From positions 39,839,086 to 39,903,085 of the forward strand of contig CALNVZ010003425.1 in NCBI GenBank assembly GCA_940671915.1: DNA of 64,000 bases, in the 5' to 3' direction. Source of the stretch: Paracentrotus lividus. Its lineage: Eukaryota > Echinodermata > Echinoidea > Camarodonta > Echinidae. Numbering within the stretch: position 1 is the first letter of the stretch; every line of letters begins with the position of its first letter. The notes beneath the pieces were generated by a model, which was not told where the DNA came from, did not search any database, and saw nothing but the letters and a program-made list of their open reading frames with translations. The position numbers and the translations under genes are program-made. Positions 36,002-48,350 of the stretch are shown in pieces.

Positions 36002-36407
36002 GAGGCTTTCAATGCCTTAGTACCATTCAATTTAGATAAATGTTGTGTTTTTTTTAATATTGAATATGTTTTTTGATTTATATTCCTATGTTATTTAAAA
36101 TTACTTTAGTATTGGGGAACAGGGCATTTATCTGTTTTCTTTTGTGTGCCACAACATTCCAGTTTGATAAATTATAGTAAGAAGTAATAGTTTTAATGGT
36201 TTCCTTATTGTTACATTAGGTAGAAAATCCTCAGGAGTTGCTGCAATTCACTTTATTTAAAGCTGTGTAGGTACTCCCAGTCTCTCACTTGTGCATTTTA
36301 ATTGCTACTAGAGCAGTCACATGAATTTAAACAATCATCAGCCATGTTTTATTTATTTATGAAATTGGACTACAGATTAATAGTAGTCAAATTAGCAATA
36401 GATCTGG

Positions 36408-36515
36408 GCCCATATTCATAAAACATTACTAAAGCTGGTTGTCAACTAATTTAATAGGGAACAGTGTACAGTTAGGTGATAACTAGGCCTATGAAGGATT
36501 TATGAATATTGGCCG
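36408..36515. mobile_element. Short TIR element
   Basis: GGCCCATATTCATAAA at the left and TTTATGAATATTGGCC at the right are inverse; about 108 bp. Confidence 0.55.
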
Positions 36516-36814
36516 TGATCACATGATTCACATTCATTAGTGTCGTTTTTATGTATTTGTTATTGTAAAGGGGATCTGTGTTCAATATAAAATGTCTTAA
36601 ATAATTTTGTTGATATAGTTCACAAGTCAATTCTTGTTGACAAAACTTTTGTTACTGTTAGTTAATAGAATGTTTTGATTTTAATTTACAGGAATAAATC
36701 AATCTTGAATTCATATTCTCAATTATTCTTGATTACCAGTAAGTATTTACTCGCTAAACGTAAAGCAGTAAATGTTGATTGAATGTGTATTTAGTGCTTT
36801 GTGTTCTACCCCGG

Positions 36815-37050
36815 ACATGATAACTTGATCGGTTAGAGTGCCAAATGACTTGATTGGCATAGAGCTCATCTTGACTCATTGACGGGAGGTTCAGGTTTCG
36901 ATTCCCGACCGTCGTACTAAAACTTACAAAAACAATATCTATTGCTGCTTTCAAGCAAGTGGGTTGGGTAATAATAACATCAAATTGTGCACGGCCCGAT
37001 GTTAGAACAGTTAGTGGCTGAAGTGGCTAACCTGGGTATATATAAAAAAA
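36815..37050 (+). mobile_element. tRNA-derived SINE
   Basis: TAACTTGATCGGTTAGAG (36821-36838) resembles a tRNA D-arm/box A. GGTTTCGATTCCC (36894-36906), inside a GGGAGG...CCCGACC stem, matches box B and the T-arm. The spacing fits a pol III promoter. The sequence does not fold into a complete tRNA and has a non-tRNA 3' body (GTGGGTTGGGTAATAATAAC), so a SINE is preferred to a functional tRNA. Confidence 0.6.
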
Positions 37051-37129
37051 TAAATATTAATGATATTGTTAAATGTATTTTTGTTTAGATTCATTCAAAT
37101 TAAAGCTAAAGTAAATATCTTAATGGCTT

Positions 37130-38460
37130 TAAATGATTGATGTATAATTTCCAACTGAAATATTTGTAAAGTTTCTTCTTTCCTAACAGATATTGTTTAT
37201 TTTCTTGAAAGCATATGAAATATGATGTTTGCAACATATGCACTGAAATACTTATGCCTACATAGCTCGATCTATTCTGTCAGATATTGTTCATTTTCTG
37301 TGCACCAAGTGCTGTGGGGTTTGATACCATTTTTTTTTAATTAAAACTTCTGCCAACTTACAATTATCTATGAATTTTTAATGGCTTTTATAAGTTATGT
37401 ACAATTTGCAGCTGAAATATATACCACGTATTAGATATTGTTTATTTTCTGTGCACAAAGTGCTATGGGTTGTAATCAATACAAAATCTTTTTCTTTGTT
37501 TTTTTTTCAAGCTTTTGCCAATTTGCAGTAAAGTATATTAATAGATTTATAATTTATGTAGAATTTACAGCCTAAATATAAACCTTGATATGCCCTGTCA
37601 GAGATCATTCATTTTCTGTCAACCAATTAAGTGCTGTATTGTATCATACACGTACAATTTTTTTAAAAGCTTCAATTATTGAAGCAAAGTAGATTTCTTA
37701 ATGGTTTGTATGCTACATATACAATTCGCAACCAAATATATCTATAACTTGATGTATGGTGCCTTAGATTGTTTAATTTCTGTGCACCAAGAACGGTATG
37801 TTAGTGTTAAGATCTTATCAATTTTTGTAATGAATTATATGGCTTGTATGATTCATGTACAATTTGCAACTGAATACAATTATGTATATATAATTAAAGC
37901 TTGATGTATAGTGCCAAAGATCATTTAATTTATATGCACCAAGTGCATAGTGCACCACTATGAGTTATGGAACAATTTATTTTATTTTTTTTATTTTTTA
38001 TTTTTTGTAAACTTTCTTAATAGCTATGATAATTTATGTACCATTTCGACTGATAAATTATCTAAAGTTTTATTTATCCTCGAACAAAAGATTCAGCCTT
38101 TATTTTAGTTATTGGCTGAGAAATGTGGCTCGCTGTACAAGGATTTCTCAGAGAGTATATTCTGAAAGTGTTGGTTATTCCTGTCAAAATCTATGCTGTT
38201 GAAAATGATAATTTATATGCACCAACCGGTATGAATTATGATACAAAATGCTTTCCTTTTTGTGTAGTTTTTGTTAATTTATAGCAACCTATCTGTATTT
38301 CTTAATGACTGCAATATTATAATTTGTGTACAATTTGCAACTGAAACATGGGTATCTTTATGTAATGATTGGCCCATTTTTATGTTAAACTTGTAATTTA
38401 TAGCAAATATTATTTCTAAGTGATGTTTCTACAGTTTGCAACTGAAAAAGCCTCAGCAGC
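37130..38460. repeat. Degenerate long-period tandem array
   Basis: A phrase like TGTACAATTTGCAACTGAAA recurs in the same orientation near 37141, 37397, 37557, 37717, 37855, 38036, 38326 and 38429. It comes with GCACCAAGTGCTATG and TTCATTTTCTGT phrases between. Spacings of 138, 160, 160, 181 and multiples suggest an old unit of about 140-180 bp with lost or merged copies. Confidence 0.65.
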
Positions 38461-38659
38461 TAATAAAGATTTTTTTTATCAAGTTTTGAATAAAATAAGA
38501 ATTAGAAAGAAAAATTGGTATATCATGACAGTTATGTGTAATGTGTGTGGTAGAAATAATTGTCTCCGATCCTTTTGAGTGTAGGAGTATGTTTCACAGT
38601 ATGAGTCCTCTGTAAAGAAAATGTGAAATCTGTACTACATAAATAAATAATATAATTTA

Positions 38660-39080
38660 ACATATCATGAGGGAAAATTGAGAAATAATTAGACATAGGA
38701 GAAGAATAGAGAGAATAGAGAAAAGAGAGTGAGTATAGGGAGAGAGAGAGAGAGAGAAGCGAGAGAGGGGGGGGGGGGCCCTAAATTGGAATTAAAAGTC
38801 ATTTCCACAAAAAACAGCAAGAAGTAATAGTGAGCCAGAACAAGTAAGAAATCCAATTATAAACCAAAGTAAGTATAAAAAAAAAAACAAAGAGAAAAAA
38901 ATCAAATCGCAAGTAAAAAACAAAAGAGAAGAATAACAAAAAATAGTCACACAAAATTAAAGAAGATAAACAATGAAAAACAGAAGAAAGAGACAGAAGT
39001 ACAATAGAACATAAAGGCAAAAAAATATACTAGAAACAAGGACCAAGGAACAGGAGTATTAAAGAGAAGAAAATGAAAAC
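38660..39080. repeat. Polypurine tract with GA microsatellite
   Basis: The plus strand is almost entirely A and G for some 400 bases, with (GA)n at about 38738-38767 followed by a 12-G run. Such tracts can form triplexes; no coding sense. Confidence 0.8.
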
Positions 39081-39198
39081 AAAAATACCTTGCAATGTAA
39101 ATTTACAGTAATTAAATGTTCCCTGTTTTCCAATTTTAATAACATGAACTTAGCTGCAGTAAACATTTGTATTAAATCGAATTAAAAAATTGGGACGT

Positions 39199-42100
39199 TT
39201 ATGGTGGTATCTCACTTCGCGGAGACAGGTTTGAGACGGATTTTGGACTACTCTAAGACAGTTTTGAAACAATTTTGAAACTCCCCCAGTCGTCTTCTGA
39301 GTCCCCGCAACGTTTCATGAGTCTCGGGAATCTCAAAACCATTTAAAAGTAGTCCCAAATCCGTCTCGGAGAAGTCTCCGCGATGGAAAAAAGGTATTAG
39401 TGAGTTTTCGCAGGACTACGGGGAGCTTATCTAGAACGTTAGCAAAAAAGAGGGCACTATTTTCAAAATGCCTGCAAAACACCATACGTTTTCTATCTTC
39501 TTCAATAACTATTGAATAAAAAGTTCCTCCAAATAGGTAACCGACAATTTCAACCTTTGCTTGTGAGAACATCGTGTAACGTCTATTGTTTGCAATAGAA
39601 TTTCAATCTCAAAGGCTGAACTTTACTGGGGAATACCTAGTTCTTAGTCTATTTTTCATCCAAGTTTTATTGTGACAAATGCATCTATGGGACCACAAAC
39701 AAACCCACCACACGTAATAACAGCTGACCTAAAACAATTGCTGATATGAAAAAGAAAATAAAAAGGGGGAAATGCTGTATACATTCCTATCACAAGCGCT
39801 CGCTTATTATAACTGACTTCGTTCTCAGCTGAGAACCTAGATACGTTCTACGTTTCGGGAGAACGTACATCCTCCAAATATCCGTCCAGTAGAAATGGGG
39901 GACCCGGAAAAGTTTAAAGTACAAGGTTTTTTGTTGATTTGTGTTCTAGATGGGTTTATAAGAAAATTCAGCTTGGTTGCCAGCTTGGCAACCTTGGCAA
40001 CTTTTTTATTTGCATAATTAGAATAATGGCCTAATTAGCATATTTTGTGTTATTGGATATGTCGCTAATCGTGATTCAAGGACCCCGAAAATATGGATGA
40101 AAACAACTTTTTAAGGGTATTTTACGACGAAGAGATTCATTATGATATTATTTTTATCTTTTAAGTAGTGCTTTTGTCTTAAATGGCCTAATTAGCATAA
40201 TGAGCTAATATGCATATTAGCCTATGCAATAATATTAGCCTATGGGATAATTATCTTCTTTCTTTTTTTTCAGAACCCTGATATATTGTGCAATACACAT
40301 TGTAAATTGCTTTTATTGAAGACATGTCATTATTTCATGAGATGATATATTTTGTAGAATATAATAAATTAGCATAATAAGAACAATGGCCTAATTAGCA
40401 TATCATTTGTAATACGGATATTGGGGTTAATATTAATTAAAGAACCCTGGAAACGTGAATGAAACAACATTTTAAAGGGTATTTTACGACGAGGAAATCA
40501 TATATGATATCAGTTTTAATCTTTTAAGTAATGTTTTTGTCTTAAATGGCCTTAGCCATAATAGCTAATATGACATACACAGCCTATGCTTTAATATAAA
40601 ACCTATGGAATTAACGTTCATTTTTTATTTAGAAAGCCTGAATATTGTGTAGTAACGACATTCAGCAATCACTTTTATTGAAGACATCCCATTAATTCAT
40701 GAGATAATATGTTATGTGGAAATAAATAATATAATGCATTAAAGACAATGACCTAATTAGCATATCATTGTAAAATGGGATATGGGGCTAATCTTAATTA
40801 AATATCTGGAAACGTAAATAAAAAGCACTTTTTAATGCTACTCTACTTTAATAACAAGGAATTCATTATGACATATATTATAGTACATGTAAGATTTGCT
40901 TTTGTTTTTAATTAGCATATTCATAACAATGATATAATTTAGTATATTGCTTATTGCTAATGCTATGTGATTCAATTTCATTATTTAACTAGAAGCTGAA
41001 CACTGTGTAATACAACATAGTAAGTCACTTAAAATCACTAGCAGGTTGATAATATATTGCATTTTTAAGTACCTATAATATAGTTATAGCACAATTAGAA
41101 TAACGACTATGTTAGCATATTATCTGTATTTCGCCCCCCCCCCCCCACCCATGTAGGAGTCACCATACACATACCCCTTTGGTAGGGAAGCAATGTCCAA
41201 ATTACCCCATATTACAGCCTTTAGAAGGGAAGCTGCATATTAAAATACCCCTATTACAGATTTTTGAAGAAGGAGCTGGTAAAATTACCCCATTTCACGG
41301 GCTTTTCGACCACATAATATTAAATAAATAAAAATAAAAACTACCACAATTTTACCTTAAAATTTTTTTTAAAGCAGACCATCATGAAAATAGAGGCGTC
41401 CCGAATGTGGTCCAAAAGTCTATGAATGGGAATTTTACTAACTACCTCTTCAATGCCGTGTAATAGGAAGGTGTGTTTATATGCAGATTCCCTTATAAAG
41501 GCTGTAATAGGACAGGAGCCTCGGAGCCGGGGGGGGGCTTCAGCCCCACTTTTTTTTAGCAAACATGTACAAAAATGCAAAAATGACCGTAATATTTGTG
41601 ATTTTGGCCTGTTCACCTCTTCCCCATAGGGGTAATCTTGATATGGCTTCCTGTACCAAAATGGGTATCTACGTGTATGTGGGAGGGAGGGGAGGTCAGT
41701 ATAATTATGCTGATTAGTCGTTATTCTAATATCCAACATATATTATAGGTAATTAAAAATGCAAATATTTATCAGCATGATAATGAATTTAAGTGACGTA
41801 CAATGTTGCATTGCACAGTGTTCAAGCTCTCTAGATAAATACTGAAATTGAATCACATAGGATTAAACAATTATGCATAATAATTATCTCATTGTGATGA
41901 ATATGCTAATTAAGAACAAAAGCAAATCCTAAATGTACAAATAAAAAATACTGTTGTAGAGTAGCATTAAAAAGCCTTTTATTTACGTTTCCGGGATATT
42001 TAATAAAGATTAGTCCCATATCCCATATTACAAATGATATGCTAATTAAGTCATTGTCTTTATGCTAATTATATATATTTCTACATCATCTCATGAATTA

Positions 42101-43370
42101 ATGGGATGTCTTCAATAAAAGTCATTTGCAATATCATGTTACACAATATTCAGGCTTTCTAAATAAACAATGAACATTAATTCCTTGGGGTAATATTACA
42201 GCATAGGCTTATATGCATATTAGCTCATTATGCTAATTAGGCCATTTAAGACAAAACCATTACTTAAAAGATAAAACTGATATCATATATGAATTCCTCG
42301 TCGTAAAATACCCTTCAAGAGTTGTTTTATTGACGTTTCCAGGTTCTTTAATTAAGATTAACCCCATATTCCATATTACAATTGATATGCTAATTAGGCA
42401 TTGTTCGTATTATGCTAATTATATCATATCTTACAAAATGTATCATCTCATGAAATAATGACATGTCTTCAATAAAGGAATTTACCATGTTGTATTGCAC
42501 AATACTCAGGCTTTCAAGATAAGGAAAATTGATAATTAAGACCCATAGGCTAATATTAATGCATAGGCTAATATGCATATCAGCTCATTATGCTAATTAG
42601 GCCATTTAAGACAAAAGCACTACTTAAAAGATAAAATAATAATCATAAATGAATCTCTCGTCGTAAAATACCCTTAAAAAGTTGTTTCATCCATATTTTT
42701 CGGGGTTCTTGAATTACGATTTGCCACACATCCAATACACAAAATATGCTAATTAGGTCATTATTTAATTATGCAAATAAAAAAGTTGCCCAAGGTTGCC
42801 AAGCTGGCAACCAAGCTGAATTTTCTTAAATACCCATATAGAACACGAATCAACCAAAAACCTTGTACTTAAAGACTTTCCGGGTCTGTACATGGCCTAT
42901 GGGACCATCTACTGGACTAAAAATAGCTGTGTAGATTTTGACAACGGGGAGCTATCTCTTGTAGCTAGGGGAAACCCTCGTTTGTGCACACGAAAACTTA
43001 ATTTAAACGCTTGCCAGCCGTTTCTAGCAATACCAGTTTTACACACTCTTTTCCTGTACTAACAGTATGCAGGAGTTTGGGTTTGAGCTATTTTTGAAAT
43101 AAAGTCATCCATAAAGCTAACGTTCTAGATTAGCGTCCCCGTAGTTCCGCCGAAAGCTCCTATCCCTAAGTCTACGCGCGACGGTAAATGAAACGTATAG
43201 GAGACGTTCTGGATATTTGGGATTACTTTTAAGGGTTTTGAGACGGTTTTGAGATTACCCGGAGACTCAAGAGACGTCTCTGCGACAAGTTCGCACAATC
43301 GTCTCAAAACCGTCTTAAGTAGTCCCAAATCTGTCAACCCGTCTCCGCGAAACGTGAGAAGCCACCATTA
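39199..43370. mobile_element. Large fold-back element of 4.2 kb with GTCTC-array ends
   Basis: The left terminus TTATGGTGGTATCTCACTTC is inverse to the right terminus (TAATGGTGGCTTCTCACG when reversed). Next inside are arrays of GTCTCC/GAGAC words (39230-39385 and 43190-43350). Deeper still, 39880-41150 and 41700-42920 are long imperfect inverted arms rich in GCTAATTAGGCC (for example CAGCTTGGTTGCCAGCTTGG against CCAAGCTGGCAACCAAGCTG). The centre is near 41400. No transposase was seen. The build resembles fold-back elements such as the sea-urchin Tu or fly FB types, with modular ends. Confidence 0.85.
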
Positions 43371-43899
43371 GCGATAGAGGAAGGGAATGAAGATAAAGGA
43401 CCTCTCCCCCACTCCCCCCGCAGTCCTTGATCTAAAAGAGGGCTCCAAAAAAGACCCAGCACCATACTACAGTTATGATTCATCGCGCACTAAGGTTATT
43501 TGAGTTATGATATAATTAAATTAAAATCAGAATTAAATTCACTCGGTTAGTGGCCATGTGGAACTGAAGGACAATTTATTCCTCCTTTCTAATTTAGCCA
43601 AGACTACATGCTCACGGGCTCATTTTTAAAAATAAATCGATATAGCGCCCCCTCATGCCGAAACTGACTCTATTGGTAGTCACGCAAAACAAGAATTTGA
43701 TGTCAAAACTTCTTCCCAGTTTTAGCATAATAATATGCACATATTTTTGTCTATCAGCTGTTCAAAGTAACAACATTTTCAAAAGGGTTTGGTCGAATGA
43801 ATATCTATTGCTCTCTGTCAGTAATTAGGCCTGTGTGACCTATATCGCTCCGAATCCCTACATACAACACACACACACACACACACACACCCACATAAC

Positions 43900-43949
<50 letters not shown>

Positions 43950-44249
43950 ACTGACCAACCGCTTTCACACACAAGCTTCGAGACCATCGTTGATTACGTA
44001 ACATGACCTGTCTAGACGGTGGGCGTGGCTTGGAGGATGTAAACATGCACTGACCTATTTCAGCTATCTCGGTCATCTGAGGACAATATATTGGGTAGCG
44101 GCCCCCTTTTTCACATTTCCTATTACTACCATTAAATGAAAAGTCCAATGATATTCTAAATATGTAAAATTACAGTCAATCCATATACCTACAATATACA
44201 AAGGAAAGTATAAACCTGCTACTTCTCATTTGCATATTAATTACCATTA
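43371..44249. other. Spacer with microsatellite and shared repeat
   Basis: Contains (AC)n at about 43866-43890, poly(A) of 48 at 43901-43948, and 43985-44085, which matches 23072-23160. No exon seen. Confidence 0.5.
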
Positions 44250-44950
44250 TGTTAACAACTTTGGGGGGCCATAATTACCCCACGGGTTGGGGTATTTATG
44301 GCCCCTATTGTAATGACTGTATGAATTCAAAGATATTATGCTAATTAATTATGGTAATGTATAATAAATGTTGTTGGGTATTCCTAACACACTTATCAAC
44401 CATCGACAATGATTAAATCAATAATTGGTTCAGCCAAAATGTTGAAATTGTGCAATCAAAGCAATACATATATTTATGTACAAAATCGTACAAGTTAATG
44501 TCCCCATCTACGCTTATCTGCGCTTATACACTGTTTATGCATTGGGGGCCATAATTACCCCAAATGACATTTTCAATTTGATCCCCCTTTACAGCTCTAC
44601 TATTGAAGATATTCAGGTGGAAGTTTTTCTGTTGTGTTTTTTACTTCCTATTGTTTCAGTTTCAATCAATATTTCATCTTAAATGATTTTAATTAATGAT
44701 ATCACACCCCACATAAAAAGCAGACTTGCCACTTTCCAACGAACAGAATTGTAATTGCCGTACATTTTAAGCTCCCCTAAGCACAAAATTTCATGCAAAT
44801 GGCTTATTTTTCTCATATGATAGTAGGAAGAGTTTAGCTAGGCATGTGTTAAAATTAAATTATCATTGTGTAATGCAGCAAAGAATTATAAGATCTCAAA
44901 GACAAAGGGGCCATAATTACCCCAGGGCCATAATTACCCCAGTCTCCCCT
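44250..44950. repeat. Repeat with recurrent CCATAATTACCCC words
   Basis: GGGGCCATAATTACCCC or a close variant occurs near 44267, 44545, 44908 and 44928, with the inverse GGGTATTTATGGCCC near 44289. The right edge CCCCAGTCTCCCC looks like an element end. The left end is not defined. Confidence 0.5.
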
Positions 44951-45864
44951 ATATATTGAATTATAGCCTAATAGTAATTATCTTAGTTCATTGGCATAAT
45001 GAGAAAAGGATTCTATTTTTAAGACTGCGCAAATTATTTTTAACCAAAAAACGAGGAATTTACAACCATTTTTTCTTGTTTGCACCACAGAAATATGAAA
45101 ATAATAGATTTTTGAGCTTCTATAATATTGAAGAATATCATGTAGGCATATTAAATATCTAAAATAGAGCCATGAATGATTGGCACGGGTAAAAATATAT
45201 CATTCAGCATGTTCAGTGAAATTTGGTATAGTTTGCATGCATGTATGTAGTCAGGGTGTGCCGCCTATGCCTCCCCCTATCATACCTATCACACCAGTAT
45301 CACCTTTTAATGTAATCTGGCAGTCTATTGCATATACGACAATATATTTCATCCTTGAATGGGATTTGTAAATATATAGGGACCCGGTACCCAGGTCAGT
45401 AGATTTGTGAAACTACAAGTCAGCTGAAAACCATCGATATATGGATGATTATTATATTAGGGTCATGGTCCTATTATTTCCTATGAATAGACCAGTAAGT
45501 GATTTTGCTGTGTGTGCTTTCCTGGGGACAGAGTAACGATTGAGGTATTCAAGAAACAACATGTTATTAAAGAATGAACTACAAAATATGGAATCCAGTT
45601 TGCATACATTAAGTGTTGCTTTTTTGGGCAAGTCTCGAGCAAGCTTTCGTGTTGTCAATAATGACCTTCGTTTCAAAAGTTAGTGGGGAAAAAAAAATGG
45701 TCTTGTTGTTCCTATTTGCGACTTTGTCCTCAGTATGAAATTATAATCCAGGCAAAGCTCATTGCGGAGTCTGCATATTGGAGATTAAATTCACTTGTTG
45801 AATACTGTGGCTACTTTGACTATACACACAGTGGATTATGGATATGTCTTGTCAGCTCTTTTTT
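44951..45864. other. Spacer without recognised features
   Basis: AT-rich; short frames only, none with family resemblance or splice context that I trust. Confidence 0.4.
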
Positions 45865-45984
45865 ATGTACACTTTCTGTGTAGATGATAACTCAAAAAAT
45901 AATGCATTAAACAATTTCAAATTTTCAGCAATTATAGATCATCATTAAGTCTCAGCACTAACTCATTTTCTTATCAGTTGCAAT

Positions 45985-45998
45985 CACGTGACGTCATC
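45985..45998. promoter_or_regulatory. E-box/CRE-like composite site in tandem unit
   Basis: CACGTGACGTCATC joins a CACGTG E-box and a TGACGTCA CRE. It is followed by GACGCCATTTTG, like a YY1 motif. The same sequence is retained at 47153-47166 and 48255-48268. Matches are seen; function is inference. Confidence 0.4.
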
Positions 45999-48350
45999 TA
46001 GACGCCATTTTGTAAAATCACATTATCAATCATTACTTCATAACTCATAATCATTGATTAATCATATTTAGTACACATAAATTTTAAATTGAAGCGCATA
46101 TTTTAGAACATAATGCGCGCGCGTACGTGCGCGCATTAAGAAATTAGGCGCGCGCAAAAATTTAAAATGTTCAAAATCACTTTATGGCTGAATTAGAGTA
46201 CGTTTCAGGTCATTTTAAGCATTTCAAGAAAAAATGCGCGCGGACGATTTTGCGCGCATTAATGCGCGTCAGCGAAGAATGCAGCTTGGGATCATTGATT
46301 TTTTGCTCTTAAAGTAATCTTGATAATATTTACAACAATTTGACACCATAATCACTACTTTTTAGACTATTCATAACGAAATGATGGTCTGTTCAAGTTG
46401 GAACTACGCGCACGCGAATTTTGTCAATTTTGCAAAAATATGCCATTTTTGGCCAAAAACATGCCTACACAAAATCCTGAATAATTCTTCGGGATCAACG
46501 GCAACCCCCAATTATCTTTTCAGATTTGGATAGAGTATGAGTTGTAGATGCGAGTTCATGCTTCATTTCCTACTTAACGTCATTGCAACATTATCATAAT
46601 GGCTTCTAAACTCAAAATTTGGATTTGCGTTTCAAAATTACCGGTTGAAGTGTAATGACGACATAAACTTGGTACAAAGAGGATTGTTCGTCAGTAATTA
46701 TGCGCCGTTTCTCTTTCAAATGTTCAGTATGTTGTAGCTGAGACTTATTCCCTACAACATTGGAGCATTTACTTTGGTTTTACGCCCTGCATTGCAGTCT
46801 AAATTGGCGATTAAACTAAGAAGGCATGTCATTTCATCACATATGAAGTGTACATGTATTTTGCATTGGACAAGCCTTCTCATTAGGTGGTATGTACGTA
46901 TGTACATATCACCTCTTGTAATTTATTGTCCGAATCTTCTTTTTAGGTGGTATGTACGTACGTACATATCACCTCTTGTAATTGTCCGAATCTTCTTTTT
47001 TGTTTTCCTCCTCCTCCTCCTCTTTATTTTTTATGTACACTTTTTGTGTAGATGATAACTCAAAAAATAATGCATTAAACAATTTCAAATTTTCAGCAAT
47101 TATAGATCATCATAAAGTCTCAGCACTAACTCATTTTCTTATCAGTTGCAATCACGTGACGTCATCTAGACGCCATTTTGTAAAATTACATTATCAATCA
47201 TAACTTCATAACTGATAATCATTGATTAATCATATTTAGTACACATGAACTTCAAATTGAAGCGCATCTTTTAGAACATAATGCGCGCGCGTAAGTACGC
47301 GCATTAAGGAATTACGTGCACGCAAAAATTTAAAATATTCAAAATCACTTTATGGCTGAATTAGAGTACGTTTCAGGTCATTTTAAGCATTTCAAGAAAA
47401 AATGCGCGCGCCCGATTTTGCGCGCATTAATGCGCGTCGGCGAAGAATGCAGCTTGAGATCATTGATTTTTTTGCTCTTAAAGTAATCTTGATAATATTG
47501 ACAACAATTTGACACCATAATCATTACTTTTTAGACTATTCATAACCAAATGATGGTCTGTTCAAGTTGGAACTACGCGCACGCGAATTTTGTCAATTTT
47601 GCCATAATATGCCATTTTTGGCCAAAAACATGCCTACACAAAATCCTGAATAATTCTCCAGGATGAACGGCAACCCCCAATTATCTTTTCAGATTTGGAT
47701 AGAGTATGAGTTGTAGATGCGATTTCGTACCTCATTTCCTACTTAACGTCATTGCAACATTATCATAATGGCTTCTAAACTCAAAATTTGGATTTGCGTT
47801 TCAAAATTACCGATTGAAGTTTAATGACGACATAAACTTGGTACAAAGAGGATTGTTCCTCCATAATTATGCGCCGTTTCTCTTTCAAATGTTCAGTATG
47901 TCGTAGCTGAGACAATTCCCTACAACATTGGCGCATTTACTTTGGTGTTACGCCCGGCATTGCAGTCTAAATTGGCGATCAAAGAAGGCATGTCATTTCA
48001 TCACATATGAAGTGTACATGTATTTTGCATTGGACAAGCCTTCTCATTAGGTGGTATGTACTTATGTACATATCACCTCTTGTAATTGCCGAATCTTCTT
48101 TTTTGTTTTCCTCCTCCTCCTCCTCTTTATTTTTATGTACACTTTTTGTGTAGATGATAACTCAAAAAATAATGCATTAAACAATTTCAAATTTTCAGCA
48201 ATTATAGATCATCATAAAGTCTCAGCAATAACTCATTTTCTTATCAGTTGCAATCACGTGACGTCATCTAGACGCCATTTTGTAAAATTACATTATCATA
48301 ACTTCATAACTGATAATCATTGATTAATCATATTTAGTACACATAAACTT

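Noticed and set aside
36821-36912. Functional tRNA gene
   Set aside because: Box A and box B words are good, but the acceptor and anticodon stems do not pair convincingly and a SINE-like body follows.
43805-44148. Poly-Phe frames near a repeated GTGGGCGTGGCTTGGAGG segment
   Set aside because: Homopolymer and dinucleotide repeat translation only.
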